DNA from: Branchiostoma floridae
Lineage: Eukaryota > Chordata > Leptocardii > Amphioxiformes > Branchiostomatidae
Length of the DNA stretch: 60,000 nt
Direction of reading: 5' to 3'
Assembly: GCF_000003815.2 (NCBI RefSeq)
Contig: NC_049984.1
Coordinates: 5,038,491 to 5,098,490, forward strand
Position numbers and translations under genes: made by a program. A model generated the notes under the pieces. It was not told the origin of the DNA, did no database searches, and saw only the letters and a list, made by a program, of their open reading frames with translations. Positions within the stretch are counted from its first letter, which is position 1. Each line of letters begins with the position of its first letter. This document shows positions 1 to 11,162 of this stretch, one piece after another.

Positions 1-300
1 GAACTTAAAAACATACGAGGGTGAGTCAGGAAGTAATGCAAGAGTTTTTGTAACACGCTCGTTTTTCAATTGAATGAGTCAAAATCCTCGTGCTTTAATT
101 ATCCAAATTTGATTTTCACCATTCTAAGAGCAGCTGAAACAATTTCAAGATGGCGTGGAGTGAAATACAGGACATTTGGATACGGTGGGAACTTTTTAAA
201 AACATACGAGGGTGAGCCAAGAAGTAAAATTTGGCGTAAAAGTAAAGGCATGTATCCTCTTGGGCGTTAATTATCCAAATTTGATTTTCATCATTTTAAG
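1..300 (+). repeat. Tandem units carrying a mariner-like end
   Basis: ACATACGAGGGTGAGTCAGG at 11-30 and ACATACGAGGGTGAGCCAAG at 203-222 head units of about 194 bp. Both contain ATTATCCAAATTTGATTTTC. The TACGAGGGTGAGTCAGGAAG string resembles mariner terminal repeats. A third piece resumes after the element at 310-655. Confidence 0.5.
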
Positions 301-309
301 AGCAACTGA

Positions 310-655
310 ACCGATTTTAGCCAGCGTCCATTTTTCCGTCAATTGACGGAAATTTGCTGCCTCTAACGGAAAAAAATTTAAAAGCAATCCGTCAACCTTG
401 ACGGACAAAAATCCTTGTGTGAAGCTACAGGCGGCTTGGGGACGCCGTCCACGGCCGTAAAAGCCACACACTGTTTTACTATTGTTATGATTGTTGACAA
501 TGTGTGTCGGTGCCCTTTCGCATACGATAATCTCATTAAAAACCTGGTTTTCAAGGTCTCCGTTCAGTCTAACTCCTGGAATAGTGTTTTCGCGGTTTTC
601 GCGACAATGGAAATTGGCTGACGGAAAAAAAATTCCAGCTGGCTAGAGCCCTGGC
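310..655. mobile_element. CTGGCTAGARCCCTGG-family element, copy 1
   Basis: Left edge TAGCCAGCGTCC, right edge CCAGCTGGCTAGAGCCCTGG. It interrupts a local repeat: GGCGTGGAGTGAAATACAGG occurs intact at 153-172 and resumes directly after the element at 653-672. Confidence 0.65.
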
Positions 656-885
656 GTGGAGTGAAATACAGGACATTCTTGACAGTCAACCTGAATCAGC
701 CCGCACCTAGCTACCTGCTGTTAAGGGCTTCACCCTTCTTGTCATATGAAACAGACAGTAGAATTTTAAACCTAAACCAAACTTACATAGTGGATACCAG
801 AGGTTTTGGTCTAGAAAAAAATCAACTACCAAACCATGCAATTAATGATTTTGCTATACCATACCACCTGCTGGCTGCTAGAGAC

Positions 886-1088
886 TACTGTAAATGCATC
901 TAAGTTTGCGGGGATTTGATTTCGCAGTAGCAGGAAAGGGAGTTTTCGCGGTGGTTTTAAGTTCGCGGTATCAACATTAGACTGCAGTCTAATACTATAA
1001 TAGAAAAATGTTCGCGGTGGTTTTAAGTTCGCGGTGAAGTGGTCACCGTGAAAACCGCAAACATTAATCCATTTCTGCATTTACAGTA
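886..1088 (-). mobile_element. TACTGTAAAT...TTTACAGTA element, copy 1
   Basis: Ends TACTGTAAATGCA and TGCATTTACAGTA. Interior has repeated GTTCGCGGTGGTTTTAAG and a central AGACTGCAGTCT palindrome. Reverse of the 36.6-kb copy. Confidence 0.78.
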
Positions 1089-2784
1089 TCACCTCTGTGC
1101 CCTGTACTCCTGAATCGGCGCAAACGTTTTTTTAGTTCAGGCAAAAACGGGAGCAAACATTCCTACCTATTGGTGTCCACCAGAACAGCAGAGATGGCAG
1201 CAGGCAGATGAGGAAGCGATTCATTTTCCCACCAAAAGCAGCAACACATCCCTCGTCAACAACAGCCCCCAACTCCAATGTTCAGCGCGTCTGAGTTCCC
1301 AGCGCTTAGACGAGCTTGATTCTAGGTGAGGAAAGCTCTGAGAAAAAAATGTTGCGTTTCCGGCTTACCCGACCGACGCTAGAAGAAACCTATTTGCTTA
1401 ATCCCTGGCTTGTTCAATCCAAAGTATTCAACTGGCTACCACCACGGCGCTCTGAAGCACATGGTAGGCCCATTAGAAATGCAGACAATTCAGTCAGTTT
1501 AAATGTCAAACATCACGATTTAGGAGTACCACTTTGCCATATTGTGTAGAGCTGTTGAACTTCTATTAGACTTAAAAATGTTGTATCTTATTCTTTCTAA
1601 GTAGTTTTTTTTTTAGATTTAGAACGATTTTAATACTTGTTAAATGTTTCATATGGACATCCACACTTTTAAATTGTACAGTTAATTGATTGGGAATGGA
1701 GATTATTTTTAGTTAAATCACCTGGGCAGGTTAGACTTTCTTGGTCGACTGCTCGTGCTGGCAAGGGACATAAAGGTTTCAATCTGACATTTTGGTCATA
1801 ACGACGTTGTAATTAAATAAAATTGTAGAATTGTGTTCCTACCTGTTCATCTAATATCTGTAGAAATAGAAAAGTGTGTATGTTTGTACAACGCATTAGG
1901 TCTTTTATATTCCCTTTCCACTAGGAAGGCGCTCTCACCGCGCTCTCTCTGCGACCTCAAATTTGACATATCGCTCAACGAATTGTATAGAAAAGAAACG
2001 AATCTTTTTACACTTTGTGTGTTTTGTTGTCTTCTCGGTCACACTTTTACATTTTGTATGATATTCCCAGTGTGAAAGCGAAGGTTACACATATCCTATT
2101 TATGTCGCGGTGAGAGCGCAGCGCGATCGTCGTCTGGTGGAAAGGGGGCCTGGTCTGCATGATGGGAATATGATGTTGAAAATAACAGTGTCTTGAAGCA
2201 GTTTAGTCTTACATTGATAAACAGTATTTGTCGAATTCGTTTGTTTGTTTGTTTGTTTGATATTGCATACCCGGTGAACCGCCTCATGGCGTGACACACC
2301 AGGTTTGTACTGAACAGTACAAGCTACATATCCGTTGTTTTTCGTCAGTGCGCTGGAGAAATAACTCATTTGCCTCTACATAGTTTTAACGTCTTGTTTT
2401 TGGACTATCACAAATTTGTCTTCCTCGCCTTTTTGAAGATTTATTCATAGTTAGGATAAACTTGTTCTTTTGCACATCAATTCACAGCTGAGATATAAAA
2501 AAAAAAACTTCTTCCAACAAGATTTCTCCAGTGTCACTAACGAAAAACAACGGATGTTGTTTGAAACGTCTGACCGTTTCCAAAACCATATCCAGTTGCT
2601 TTGGGGCGTAACTTCTGCGAGCTCGTTTGTTGTTGCCGGTATTGGCCCATTGATATTAAAGTTATAATTTAAGGTTGGTAAAATTGTTTGTGCGTTCCGG
2701 CGGTATTCAAACAAACCCCAGCAAAATTTTTCATTTTGTATCAGAGAAGCGCAAACTTGAGGCCATTGTGAGGGTGACTGGCTA
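1089..2784. other. Unannotated, 3' of the gene cluster
   Basis: AT-rich sequence with only short open frames and no recognisable motif apart from the TTTG run. No gene or repeat of the families above was identified. Confidence 0.5.
2236..2260 (+). repeat. (TTTG)n short microsatellite
   Basis: Five TTTG units. Similar short runs occur at 58658-58675. Confidence 0.85.
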
Positions 2785-2987
2785 TACTCTCCAAGCAGAG
2801 GTTAGGCTCCGGCTGTTTTTTGACGTTTTATTTTAGTCGTTTTTATTGGGCTTTCTATTTTGTCATGTTTCTAGAAGTACGTTTTAGGTTTTGACAATAC
2901 AAGATACAATACAAAATAGAAAGAACAATAAAAACGACTAAAATAACGTTAAAAAACAGACGGAGCCTAACCTCTGCTTGGAGAGTA
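2785..2987. mobile_element. TACTCTCCAAGCAGAGG foldback element
   Basis: Nearly palindromic with arms of about 80 bp (TACTCTCCAAGCAGAGGTTA and its complement at 2966-2987). Same terminal CTCCAAGCAGA as the TAATCTCC family but no direct repeat in the flanks. Confidence 0.8.
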
Positions 2988-3221
2988 TATGGGACCAGCT
3001 GGTACATTCCATGGCTTATGCACAAGGACTTACCGCTTACCGGTCCATAAGGACTGCAGAAGCCTAATTAATAAGACCTCACATAAAGTAAATAAGCAAG
3101 AATACCAAAGAAAATCTCTATTCAATAACATACGTTTGTTATCATTTCTATAATAGCGACAAGTTATTGTAGAAAATATAGAAAATATACGATATCGATA
3201 TTTTGGATATAAATCTAGAAT

Positions 3222-3334
3222 ATTATCCCTCCATCCCTCCATCCGTCCATCCATCCATCCATCCATCCATCCATCCATCCATCCATCCATCCATCCATCC
3301 ATCCATCCATCCATCCATCCATCCATCCATCCAT
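3222..3334 (+). repeat. (CCAT)n microsatellite
   Basis: About 25 uninterrupted CCAT units after two CCCT-variant units. It produces MDGW- and PSIH-repeat open frames that are not genes. Confidence 0.97.
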
Positions 3335-3515
3335 GATACTGTAGAATACACTGAAGAAGTCGGGGCAGGGCACATGTGTTTTTGCATCTGTTGCCAACAT
3401 TCTTCGAAGAATAAACTCATTAAGAGCTTTTATACAATCCACCCACTCACACAAATATGCATACGTGTCCACTCTTCACTCGCAACGTGAGACTGAGCTC
3501 ACATGGCGCATTCCG

Positions 3516-3737
3516 TAGTCTCCAAGCAGACCCTACGGTGCCTTAGAGATAGTATCAAAGCTGGCAAAGGAGTATAGCCGGCCAAAGGGAGATAGCCGTC
3601 TAAGGGAGTCAAACGGGCCAAGTCCCTTTCCAGCTTTGATACTATTTCTAAGGCACCGTAGGGTCTGCTTGCTATACCAAGTCCCTTGCCAGCTTTGATA
3701 CGATTTCTAAGGCACTGTAGGGTCTGCTTGGAGACTA
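3516..3737. mobile_element. TAGTCTCCAAGCAG element with 8-bp TSD
   Basis: Ends TAGTCTCCAAGCAG and CTGCTTGGAGACTA. Perfect 8-bp TSD GCATTCCG (3508-3515 and 3738-3745). Contains repeated internal arms (GCTTTGATAC, AAGGCACCGTAGGG). Confidence 0.85.
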
Positions 3738-3999
3738 GCATTCCGTGCAGGTAAGTGGAATAGGTCCAGGTTCAGGTTCGGACCAAGTTAACTGTTACTT
3801 TCATTTGGTCATTAACCTGTAGAAACCTACTACTAGTAACATTCCCTCAAGAAATCCTCTCCACCTGAATTTTCTGTATCGGTGCCCACACCCACTTCAT
3901 ACCATCTTGTAAACTGAGATTTGAGTTGTGCACCTTTTTCTGAGGCCGCAAATCTATTGGTTACCCCTTGTAACCGTAGAGGATGTTGCACAGGTAAGT

Positions 4000-4211
4000 T
4001 AACGTTAGTTAGTTCACCTTTATCCGCAGGGTAACCTATATCCGTTGTGTTTACCAACACGGTATTAAGGGATACGAACTGGACAAACGGTGGTTTCAAG
4101 TTGTAACATGTCCAAAATATTGTAGTTTGAAACTATCGTCTCGTCCCTAAATACCCATTTCTGACAGCAACGGATATAGGTTACCCCACGGATAAAGGTG
4201 AACTTGCATTA
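4000..4211. mobile_element. GTTCACCTTTATCCG foldback MITE, copy 1
   Basis: Long inverted repeats TTCACCTTTATCCGCAGGGT ... GGATAAAGGTGAA with the inner arms GGTGGTTTCAA and TTGAAACTATC. Termini TAACG..CATTA suggest a TA target. Its right end is the target of the next element. Confidence 0.8.
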
Positions 4212-4216
4212 CATAC

Positions 4217-4453
4217 TAGCCTCCGTTGCAGCATTCGAACGGGCCTGGTTTTTAGGGGGGGGGGGTGCTGGTTCGTGATTTTCAACGTTGCCGGGGCGGG
4301 GACGGGGCGAAACTGCTTCCAGCATTTATAAGAGAACTACTTCCCAGGCATAAGAGAACCTAGCCAGCGTTGCCAATCGCAAACCAGCACACACACACGC
4401 ACTCCCCTAAAATTAAAAAAACAGCCCTGTTCGAAGACTGCAATGGAGGCTGG
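4217..4453. mobile_element. TAGCCTCC-ended element with 8-bp TSD
   Basis: Ends TAGCCTCCGTTGCAG and CTGCAATGGAGGCTGG, perfect 8-bp TSD TTACATAC (4209-4216 and 4454-4461). Inner arms carry TTCGAACGGG and CCTGTTCGAA and a poly-G run. hAT-like by TSD length. Inserted exactly at the edge of the foldback at 4000-4211. Confidence 0.85.
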
Positions 4454-4461
4454 TTACATAC

Positions 4462-5952
4462 ACGCAGTTGTAAGAAAGGGGGAGATCGGAGCTTTCGGCC
4501 GCACGCGGCGCACTTAAGAGTACTACGCTAATGGAGTCGGGCGACAGTAGATGTGTTTTTGCATCTGTGGCCAACATTCTTGGACGGTTAAACCCATTAA
4601 AGCGTTTACATAAAACACTTACCCATGCTGATGTACATATCTGTGCATGTAACTACAATGTGAGGCTAAGCTCACATGGCGTAGCGAATATACCACCGTA
4701 CATTTCAAGGTAAGGGCAGGAAAAAATTAGCCTTAAATATAAAGTTTAAGTGGCCAGGATGGTTGAAAACTGACTGGACACACATAACATGGTATACCCA
4801 ACAATGAATTCTTAATCTTTGTCTTTTCTCACCTTCTTCTTTGGAACACTTCATTCATTAGCTTTCATGTTCCAATATTTCTCTCAATTTTCGGTATGAA
4901 TTTGCTTACTTCGCAGTTTCTTTGTATGATTTACGGAATCGTAGCCAACTTTTTGCGGAAGACATGTACAGACAAATAAACTGAGGCGCACTCGAATGTC
5001 ATCTATATAATGGCTAAGCTGCCAACCTTGCTGCACGGATGCCATCCATTTGAAGGCATTTCAGCACCGTGGTGCATAAACGACATCTAGCGATTTTGGC
5101 AAGACTGCAGCTATGGACAAAAAATTGTGTCGACATCAGGCGGTAAAACCCGCAGTATTCCGGCCAATTGCTTTGCTGCCATAACTTTTCTTGCCTGCTA
5201 GGAAGGGCCTTTTTGGACATTCTTTACCGTACAAAATGAACACATGCACACACACACACGCGCACACACGCAAAGTGCTAGTGTAAATATTCTACAATGA
5301 TTGGTTGTAGTTGTGTATATTTTGTCGTTACAACGTTATAGTGATGCATGTGTGTAGGTAAATAAGGGTATGGTAGTGTTGAAAATGACAAAGAAGTGCT
5401 AATTTGACAAGTTAACATGTTTCGAATGTAGTAATTTATGTTTCTAGGGCATGGAAGTGTTAGCAATGTAAATATTCTTAAAATTATCTGTAATTTATGA
5501 TTTGAGAATAAAAATGTGGGGGAAAAATAAAAATGCTGCCTACGCCTTCCGGAAAGGGGCATGAAGTTTCTCGTTCTGGGCTTAAGATACGAAATTACAC
5601 TCCACACATTGAGGTGCCATCAGTTTATTCTGTTACAATTGCATTTCATTTCAGGTTAGATGAACAAAAACAAACTACACTCGTGAGGCGATCCAAATAA
5701 CCAAAGACCAAGGAGGTACTGTAATTCCCGATGTTTTAACCATACTTTTATGTTCACGGTGACGCCTGTAAAGTGAACTTATCATTACAGATAACAAATA
5801 ATTCATCAACTTTTTTTACACACACCTACCACCACCGTGAACATTTAGTTCTGAGAACAAGTTCAAGTTTCTCAGACCGTGACAGTCTGGTACCGAGGAG
5901 ACAGAGTGAATTGGGTACCCCTTCCATGCAGAACACCTTCAGACCATTCTAC
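4462..5952. other. Unannotated intergenic stretch
   Basis: Short CA/CG dinucleotide run near 5248-5273. The longest minus frame (5278-5607) is low-complexity and lacks family features. No gene recognised. Confidence 0.5.
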
Positions 5953-6159
5953 TACTGTAAATCTTGAAACTTTTGCGGTGGTCATATTTTCCCATTTTTA
6001 CAGTAACCTTTCCAAAATCATGACACCAATTGCAAAAACGTGCATTTCCAATGTATTGCTACCACACTATAGAAATGTTTAAACAGTGAATTCATAACAC
6101 TACAAAAAAACTAACAACTGCAAAATAGAACCACCGCAAAAGTAAATAAGTTTACAGTA
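5953..6159. mobile_element. TACTGTAAAT...TTTACAGTA element, copy 2
   Basis: Ends TACTGTAAATCTTGAAAC and AAGTTTACAGTA with TTTTGCGGTGGT and ACCACCGCAAAA inner arms. Confidence 0.7.
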
Positions 6160-6644
6160 TCATATTAAGACTGAAAAGAATCGTGGTGGCCCCTAACAAT
6201 ACATGTACACGTAATTGACTTAACCATTTGTAATTTCTTCTTGATAAATATTCAATAATAACGATGTGTGCCCTTACAATAAAACAATGTTCTCTTTGTA
6301 GATAATAACAATAACAATAAAGAACAATAATGATAAAAATATTGTTATTCAACATGAATTCATTTTCATCTACTGGAGAATCTACAAACACATTATGTGG
6401 CAAGAAACAAACAAAAATGCAGTTAAAGCATTCACTGAATGAGATAATTATTTGGCAACACCACACGGGCAGAGGCATTTTTTACTGTTCTTGTAATGTG
6501 CATTGAGGCCTTGGTGTACATAATGTCTAATCACTTCTTGTTTGCAGCAGATTTACTTCTGTTTGTTGCTTGTGCAATTGGTGGTGTGTTTCATTTGCAC
6601 TCATTGAACTAAACTGAGCATACATGAATGTAAAGTCAATTCGT

Positions 6645-6898
6645 TCTCTACAACTAGATCCAATTAGGAGATTTACTTCTGGACGTTTCAAACGACATCC
6701 ATCAATCTTCTTCAGCATTACTAAATGAACAAATCGATAACTGAAAAAATTGGTTGAGCAAGTCAAAGTCACTGACTCATAAGGATCATATGCAAATGTC
6801 ACTCATACTCAAAAATTATGCTGACGCTGAAGAAGAGTGACAGATGCCGCTAGAAACGTCCAGAAGAAAAGCTTTGAATTTTATCCAGTTGTAGAGAT
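6645..6898. repeat. Inverted repeat with GATGTCGTTTGAAACGTCC arms
   Basis: Arm 6645-6717 (read on minus: GCTGAAGAAGATTGATGGAT, GTCGTTTGAAACGTCCAG, AATTGGATCTAGTTGTAGAG) faces arm 6826-6898 (GCTGAAGAAGAGTGACAGAT, AGAAACGTCCAG, ATCCAGTTGTAGAG). A related single copy is at 50198-50380 (reverse). The GAAACGTCCAG strings resemble terminal sequences of some Penelope-like and tyrosine-recombinase elements. No RT seen. Confidence 0.5.
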
Positions 6899-8839
6899 TG
6901 AATCGGCCTTTATGTATTGTTAACCTGGATGTCTAACCTTCATTAACGTACACAATGTAAATCGAGCATAGTTTGGTACATGGAAGACAGTTGTAATGGC
7001 AAAGAAACACTTTTGCATATTCACACACAATCCTGGGTTACATCACATGGCTGACATCTGCATAAAATGTAATCATCACCCCACACTACTAGTAGTTGAA
7101 CAGACCTCTTCTTCACTCTACATGTACAAAACAGTGATATGACTCAGACCAGTTGAGCTGTACTGCAACACCACCTAGCAACAAAGCGAGGTACTGCAGG
7201 TATGGATGTAGGCACTTGGAAGATTCAGCACAGATAGAGAAGAACCTGGAAGCCCAGTATATAATATCATATATATCTATTATCCCATCTTTTATGGGTA
7301 GGTCACATTTTACCTCAATCTAGTTCACGTAAACAATGCCCAGACTTAACATAATGTACATTTGCACATAGCATCAAAACATTTGTTGATTTCAGAATAC
7401 CTTAGTACAACACCAGGAAATACCCCCCCCCCAAAAGACTTTCAAGTAACTTATTGATCTTTGTCTATCCCCACCAAACCTATACAGATTTCACTGTGCT
7501 CCCTTCATGGTAAATTAATGAACCAACCCTTGGTGCAGATGCCATAGGGGCTTTTCCAGTAATTCTAACATGGGTGATACTACATGGTTCCAGGTTAGGC
7601 ACTTTTGGAAAACGGGACGATATTCTGATATGATCTATCGCTGTGATAGCTGCACTACAAATCCTGGACCATACACATCAGCTTGTACCACACAATTCAT
7701 TGCATGTCTTACGCTGCAGGACATACGTTGGTTTCAGCTGTATCAACGGTAAAATCTTACAGATAACAGCCGAGTCTACACGGAAGCTTTATGATATATG
7801 GTCAAGATTGCGGCCCAGATGGACATTTGATATGCACATGTACATTTACCCGTTTACAATTCGCATCACATATAGATTGATACCGTTTCAGACACAATTG
7901 TATATACGTACCCGACTATCTTTTATCTGACACAATAGTTCTCACTGCAGTAGATAAAAAAGAGGGAGGGGTAGCAGCATCACTGAATTTAGCTTGTTTT
8001 CTGAATTGAGTTGTATTAGCTCGAAGCAGAGCCGTAAGCTTAGCCAGCCTGAATTTTTTCCCGTCATTAGAATCTCCATCAACAGAAAAACCCTGTTGCG
8101 TAGCTTGTTACCTGGATGTCTAACCTACATGTACATCGATTTAACATGACATTTTTTTTTACAACATGGACGTTAAGGGCTTTGGCAAGAGCTGGCTAAT
8201 GACTGCAGAGACGCGACAAGATACGTTGGTAATTTTACACAGATTTCGCTCTTGGTATTTGCACAGTTCAGCACAATGGTGTAACAACCCCCCATATACA
8301 GGCGGACTGTACAGCAGTACCATTGCTGAACAGTTTAGTCAATTGCCTATCAGTACATACAACTTTGCACAAACTCTGATCGTTCAAATTCTGACTACTT
8401 GCAGGATTCGAGGCTTAGGGAAATGGCGTCTCCATCTACACGTCAATATAAATCACGACGCTCCCGATATGGCTACCCGATTGAGACAAATCTCGTTCGC
8501 ACTTCTGAACACTGAGATGGACACGAGGGATGACCATATCCAGGGATCACAGAACCCAATTTACAATCAACTGGGCACGGCGCAGTAATAGCTTGTCGCA
8601 ATGACTACTTCTCAAGCTTTGATTTAATACAAGCAGAGTTCAGCGAATTCAGAGGAGGCTTTTCTTCTTTTGATGCAGCAATTTGAATCTCCCTGAAGAC
8701 TGTGATCATAAAGATGGAAAGTGTAGTGTGTAAAATGAAGCTGGGTTTTCTAAATCCTTGGATTTTCAGTGGCATTTCTACACGTATGCCTGTTACTGCT
8801 TCCAGAAGGGCACAGATAAAAGGTAGACTGTTCACAATG
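6899..8839. other. Unannotated stretch with a 140-codon frame of unknown status
   Basis: ACCTGGATGTCTAACC recurs at about 6925 and 8110, hinting at a repeat-bounded segment. A plus frame at 8166-8588 has no recognisable domain, signal peptide or splice context, so I do not call it a gene. Confidence 0.4.
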
Positions 8840-9181
8840 CAGTGTTCTAGCCAGTCTGAAATTTTTTTTCCATCCCGGGATTTTGAATGGAAATCCTAGA
8901 TGATCCTAGGGAGGGTTCGGGGGCATGCCCTTGGTAATTTTTCAAATCTAGACCTTGAAATGCTATTTCCTACATTTTGAGGGGCAAATTTTGCAGGTAG
9001 ACTCAGCTTGCTTTAATTTCTGAAGGTCTTTGCAAAATTTCATTTTTTAAATATCTTTAGATGCCAATTTTGGGTCTGTCATGATGGACAACCAAGACAG
9101 ATCATCGAATGAGCAAAATTTTTGTCTGTCCCCAGTGCTAAAATTCCGTTAAAGGAAGGACAGATGCTGGCTAGAACCCTG
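8840..9181. mobile_element. CTGGCTAGAACCCTG-family element, copy 2
   Basis: Ends CAGTGTTCTAGCCAG and CTGGCTAGAACCCTG. The interior contains TCTAGACCTTGAAATGC and TTTTGAGGGGCAAATTTTGC, the same module repeated inside the 38.4-40.0 kb element. Confidence 0.7.
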
Positions 9182-10036
9182 GCATATTGCCTTGCAAATG
9201 TACATCCTCAATTACTGCTTTGACAGTAGTTATTTACTGACAGTTTGTTGCGCATAGCTTGAAAATTCATTTGTGCCGGTAGAAATCATTCTGTTACTCC
9301 AAATTTTCTTCTAACAGTGACAGCCTTTAAAATTGACACTATTGAAAGAAGATGTGGTGTATTCATATGTGACTAATGAACCTCTTCAACAAGAAATGAT
9401 TCTAAAGCGAAGTTTGAACTGTAGTTTCCCCACACAAAAACTGAACTTTCGACTGTCCAGCTCGAGTCTTTGTCAAGGAATGAACTGTCACAGCTTCCAC
9501 CGCAACAGCACAGAAGAGGCAACTGCTCTTTCCTGGACAAATACAGACTTCAGTTGGGCAGTCAGAAATTTGTGTAAGTACTGTTTTTGTGTTGAAAATT
9601 ACAGTTTGTAAATTGTAGGACATTTCATCAAACCACAGCTACATGCAAGAAGACAACAAAGCAACAGTCGGTTAAAACTAAAGGAAAGGAACAATAGTTT
9701 GACATGTGTAAATGCTAAAGTTCTGTGTAATGAAGACTTAGTATAAAAACATACCCTTCCCAACATAACTAATAACATTCTTATTTAATTACCCCTACAA
9801 ATGTCATGGGCCGATTATATAAAGCCTAAATTGCTTGACATTCGTAAGGTTAAATATTATACAAACTAAAATATACCTTCTTTTCACCCACCGACCAAAT
9901 TATCTATTATAAAATAATAACGAATGTGTCTAAACATCAAATTAACAATAAAAATTAATAACATATACAATATATGCAAAGACGGAAATATGGCTACTTT
10001 TTCACTGACATTGAATGGAATGTTGCATGTTTCTGT

Positions 10037-10212
10037 TAATCTCCAAGCAGATCCTACGGTAGCATAAGATACTAGATAGTATCAAAAGATGCCAGAGGAG
10101 TGAAGCCGGCCTAGGAGTGTGTATGGCAAATGTACACCTCTTGGCTGACGATACTTCTTGGCCAGTTTAGTACTATCTTATGCCATCGTAGGACCTGCAT
10201 GCCTGGAGATTA
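10037..10212. mobile_element. TAATCTCCAAGCAG element with 8-9 bp TSD
   Basis: Ends TAATCTCCAAGCAGATCCTA and its imperfect complement. Direct repeat TGTTTCTGT at 10028-10036 and 10213-10221. Lies about 0.9 kb 3' of the syntrophin stop. Confidence 0.85.
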
Positions 10213-10429
10213 TGTTTCTGTGACCACTCTCAATTTGTGTTAGTGACAATTCCTCCAAAGCATATCTTGCACAACTCAACTAAAAACAGGACTGTGCTCC
10301 AGCCAGTAAACTGTAGTAAATGTGCCTTCCCCAAACTCCATACATAACAACATCACATGTAAATCTTTCTCATAACTGTTATCATTCCAACACATAAACA
10401 AGATTCCAACAAGCCACTTCATGGTTTTG

Positions 10430-10559
10430 AGTGCCCATGTGCAGCCATGATGCATTGTGGTCTAAGGTCAGAGTTTAAAACACCGGGTTCATCTATAGGA
10501 ACCAGGGACCTTGAAGTTTGACCTTACACCACAATGCATCATGACTGCCCATGGGCACT
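10430..10559. repeat. Foldback repeat 3' of syntrophin
   Basis: Arms AGTGCCCATGTGCAGCCATG / ATGCATTGTGGTCTAAGGTC and TGACCTTACACCACAATGC / ATGACTGCCCATGGGCACT are complementary with few mismatches. No TSD. If the 3' UTR reaches the ATTAAA at 9784-9789, this hairpin is in the mRNA. Confidence 0.75.
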
Positions 10560-11069
10560 AGGAACTGTGAAATAGCTTACAAGCCAGCCATTATATAGAA
10601 TATCAATATACATCGTATTGCAAAGATCAACCAATTCAAAATGTGAACAATCTAGAAAAAGATCCTATGACCGAAACCCTTCAATTCAACTTCTCCATTG
10701 CCTATAATTCGTGAATTACTTTTCTAAAATTTCAAATATCAAGACCCTTGATCCGATTTCCAACAAAACAGCTCACCATTTTAAATCACATTCAACCCAG
10801 ACTATTTTTCGAAGCTATGAGGATGAACATATGGGTCGATTGCGAATTGAACAGTAACAACGAACAATATTTTGCACTGCTGACAAACAATTTCAGACAG
10901 CTTTTCCCTCAAAGTTTAAATGTACCTAATCTGCTGGACCCTCTGATTGGTCCAAATTTACCGACTTATTATCCAAAACGTCATGGCACGGATCGAACCA
11001 CTTGCGAACAGGGGTGGTTGGTGCATATTTTTCCCAGGCAGATCCCGACCTCTGCTGAAAGGGTCAAGG

Positions 11070-11162
11070 TCATGCAAAGAGTCCCATCCTGGTGACCTTG
11101 GCGGAGAGGAAGTTGTGAATGATGAAGACGATAGGCTTCGGACCTGTGCACATGTCCAATTG
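11070..11162 (-). CDS. SNTB1-like: Syntrophin exon 7: C-terminus and stop
   Basis: Encodes residues 475-504 and a TGA stop. It reads [20 protein letters not shown] then [10 protein letters not shown]. This matches the strongly conserved syntrophin tail [30 protein letters not shown]. Acceptor cttgtcttgcag|CAA. The poly(A) site is unclear: no AATAAA on the minus strand was found in the next 1.3 kb; an ATTAAA variant lies at 9784-9789. If used, it would give a 3' UTR of about 1.3 kb that includes the foldback at 10430-10559. Confidence 0.95.
   Translation of the reverse strand, partial: QLDMCTGPKPIVFIIHNFLSAKVTRMGLFA

Larger units (their letters stand above)
9182..11069. other. Syntrophin 3' flank, possibly 3' UTR in part
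   Basis: Apart from the TAATCTCC element (10037-10212) and the foldback (10430-10559), AT-rich sequence with no recognisable gene. An ATTAAA poly(A)-signal variant on the minus strand lies at 9784-9789. Confidence 0.45.

Noticed and set aside
3030-3490. MDGW- and PSIH-repeat proteins on both strands
   Set aside because: They are translations of the (CCAT)n microsatellite.
3833-4099. Small frames containing GYPADKGEL-like strings (also 36062 and 41954)
   Set aside because: They are translations of the GTTCACCTTTATCCG foldback element.
6645-6898. Hammerhead ribozyme in the GAAACGTC arms
   Set aside because: The GATG...GAAAC spacing recalls a hammerhead, but the CUGANGA core is not intact and the bases between the two boxes do not form a convincing stem II.
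8166-8588. 140-codon plus-strand frame
   Set aside because: No recognisable domain or splice context, and chance frames of this size occur in 60 kb. Conservation in a relative would be needed to reopen it.
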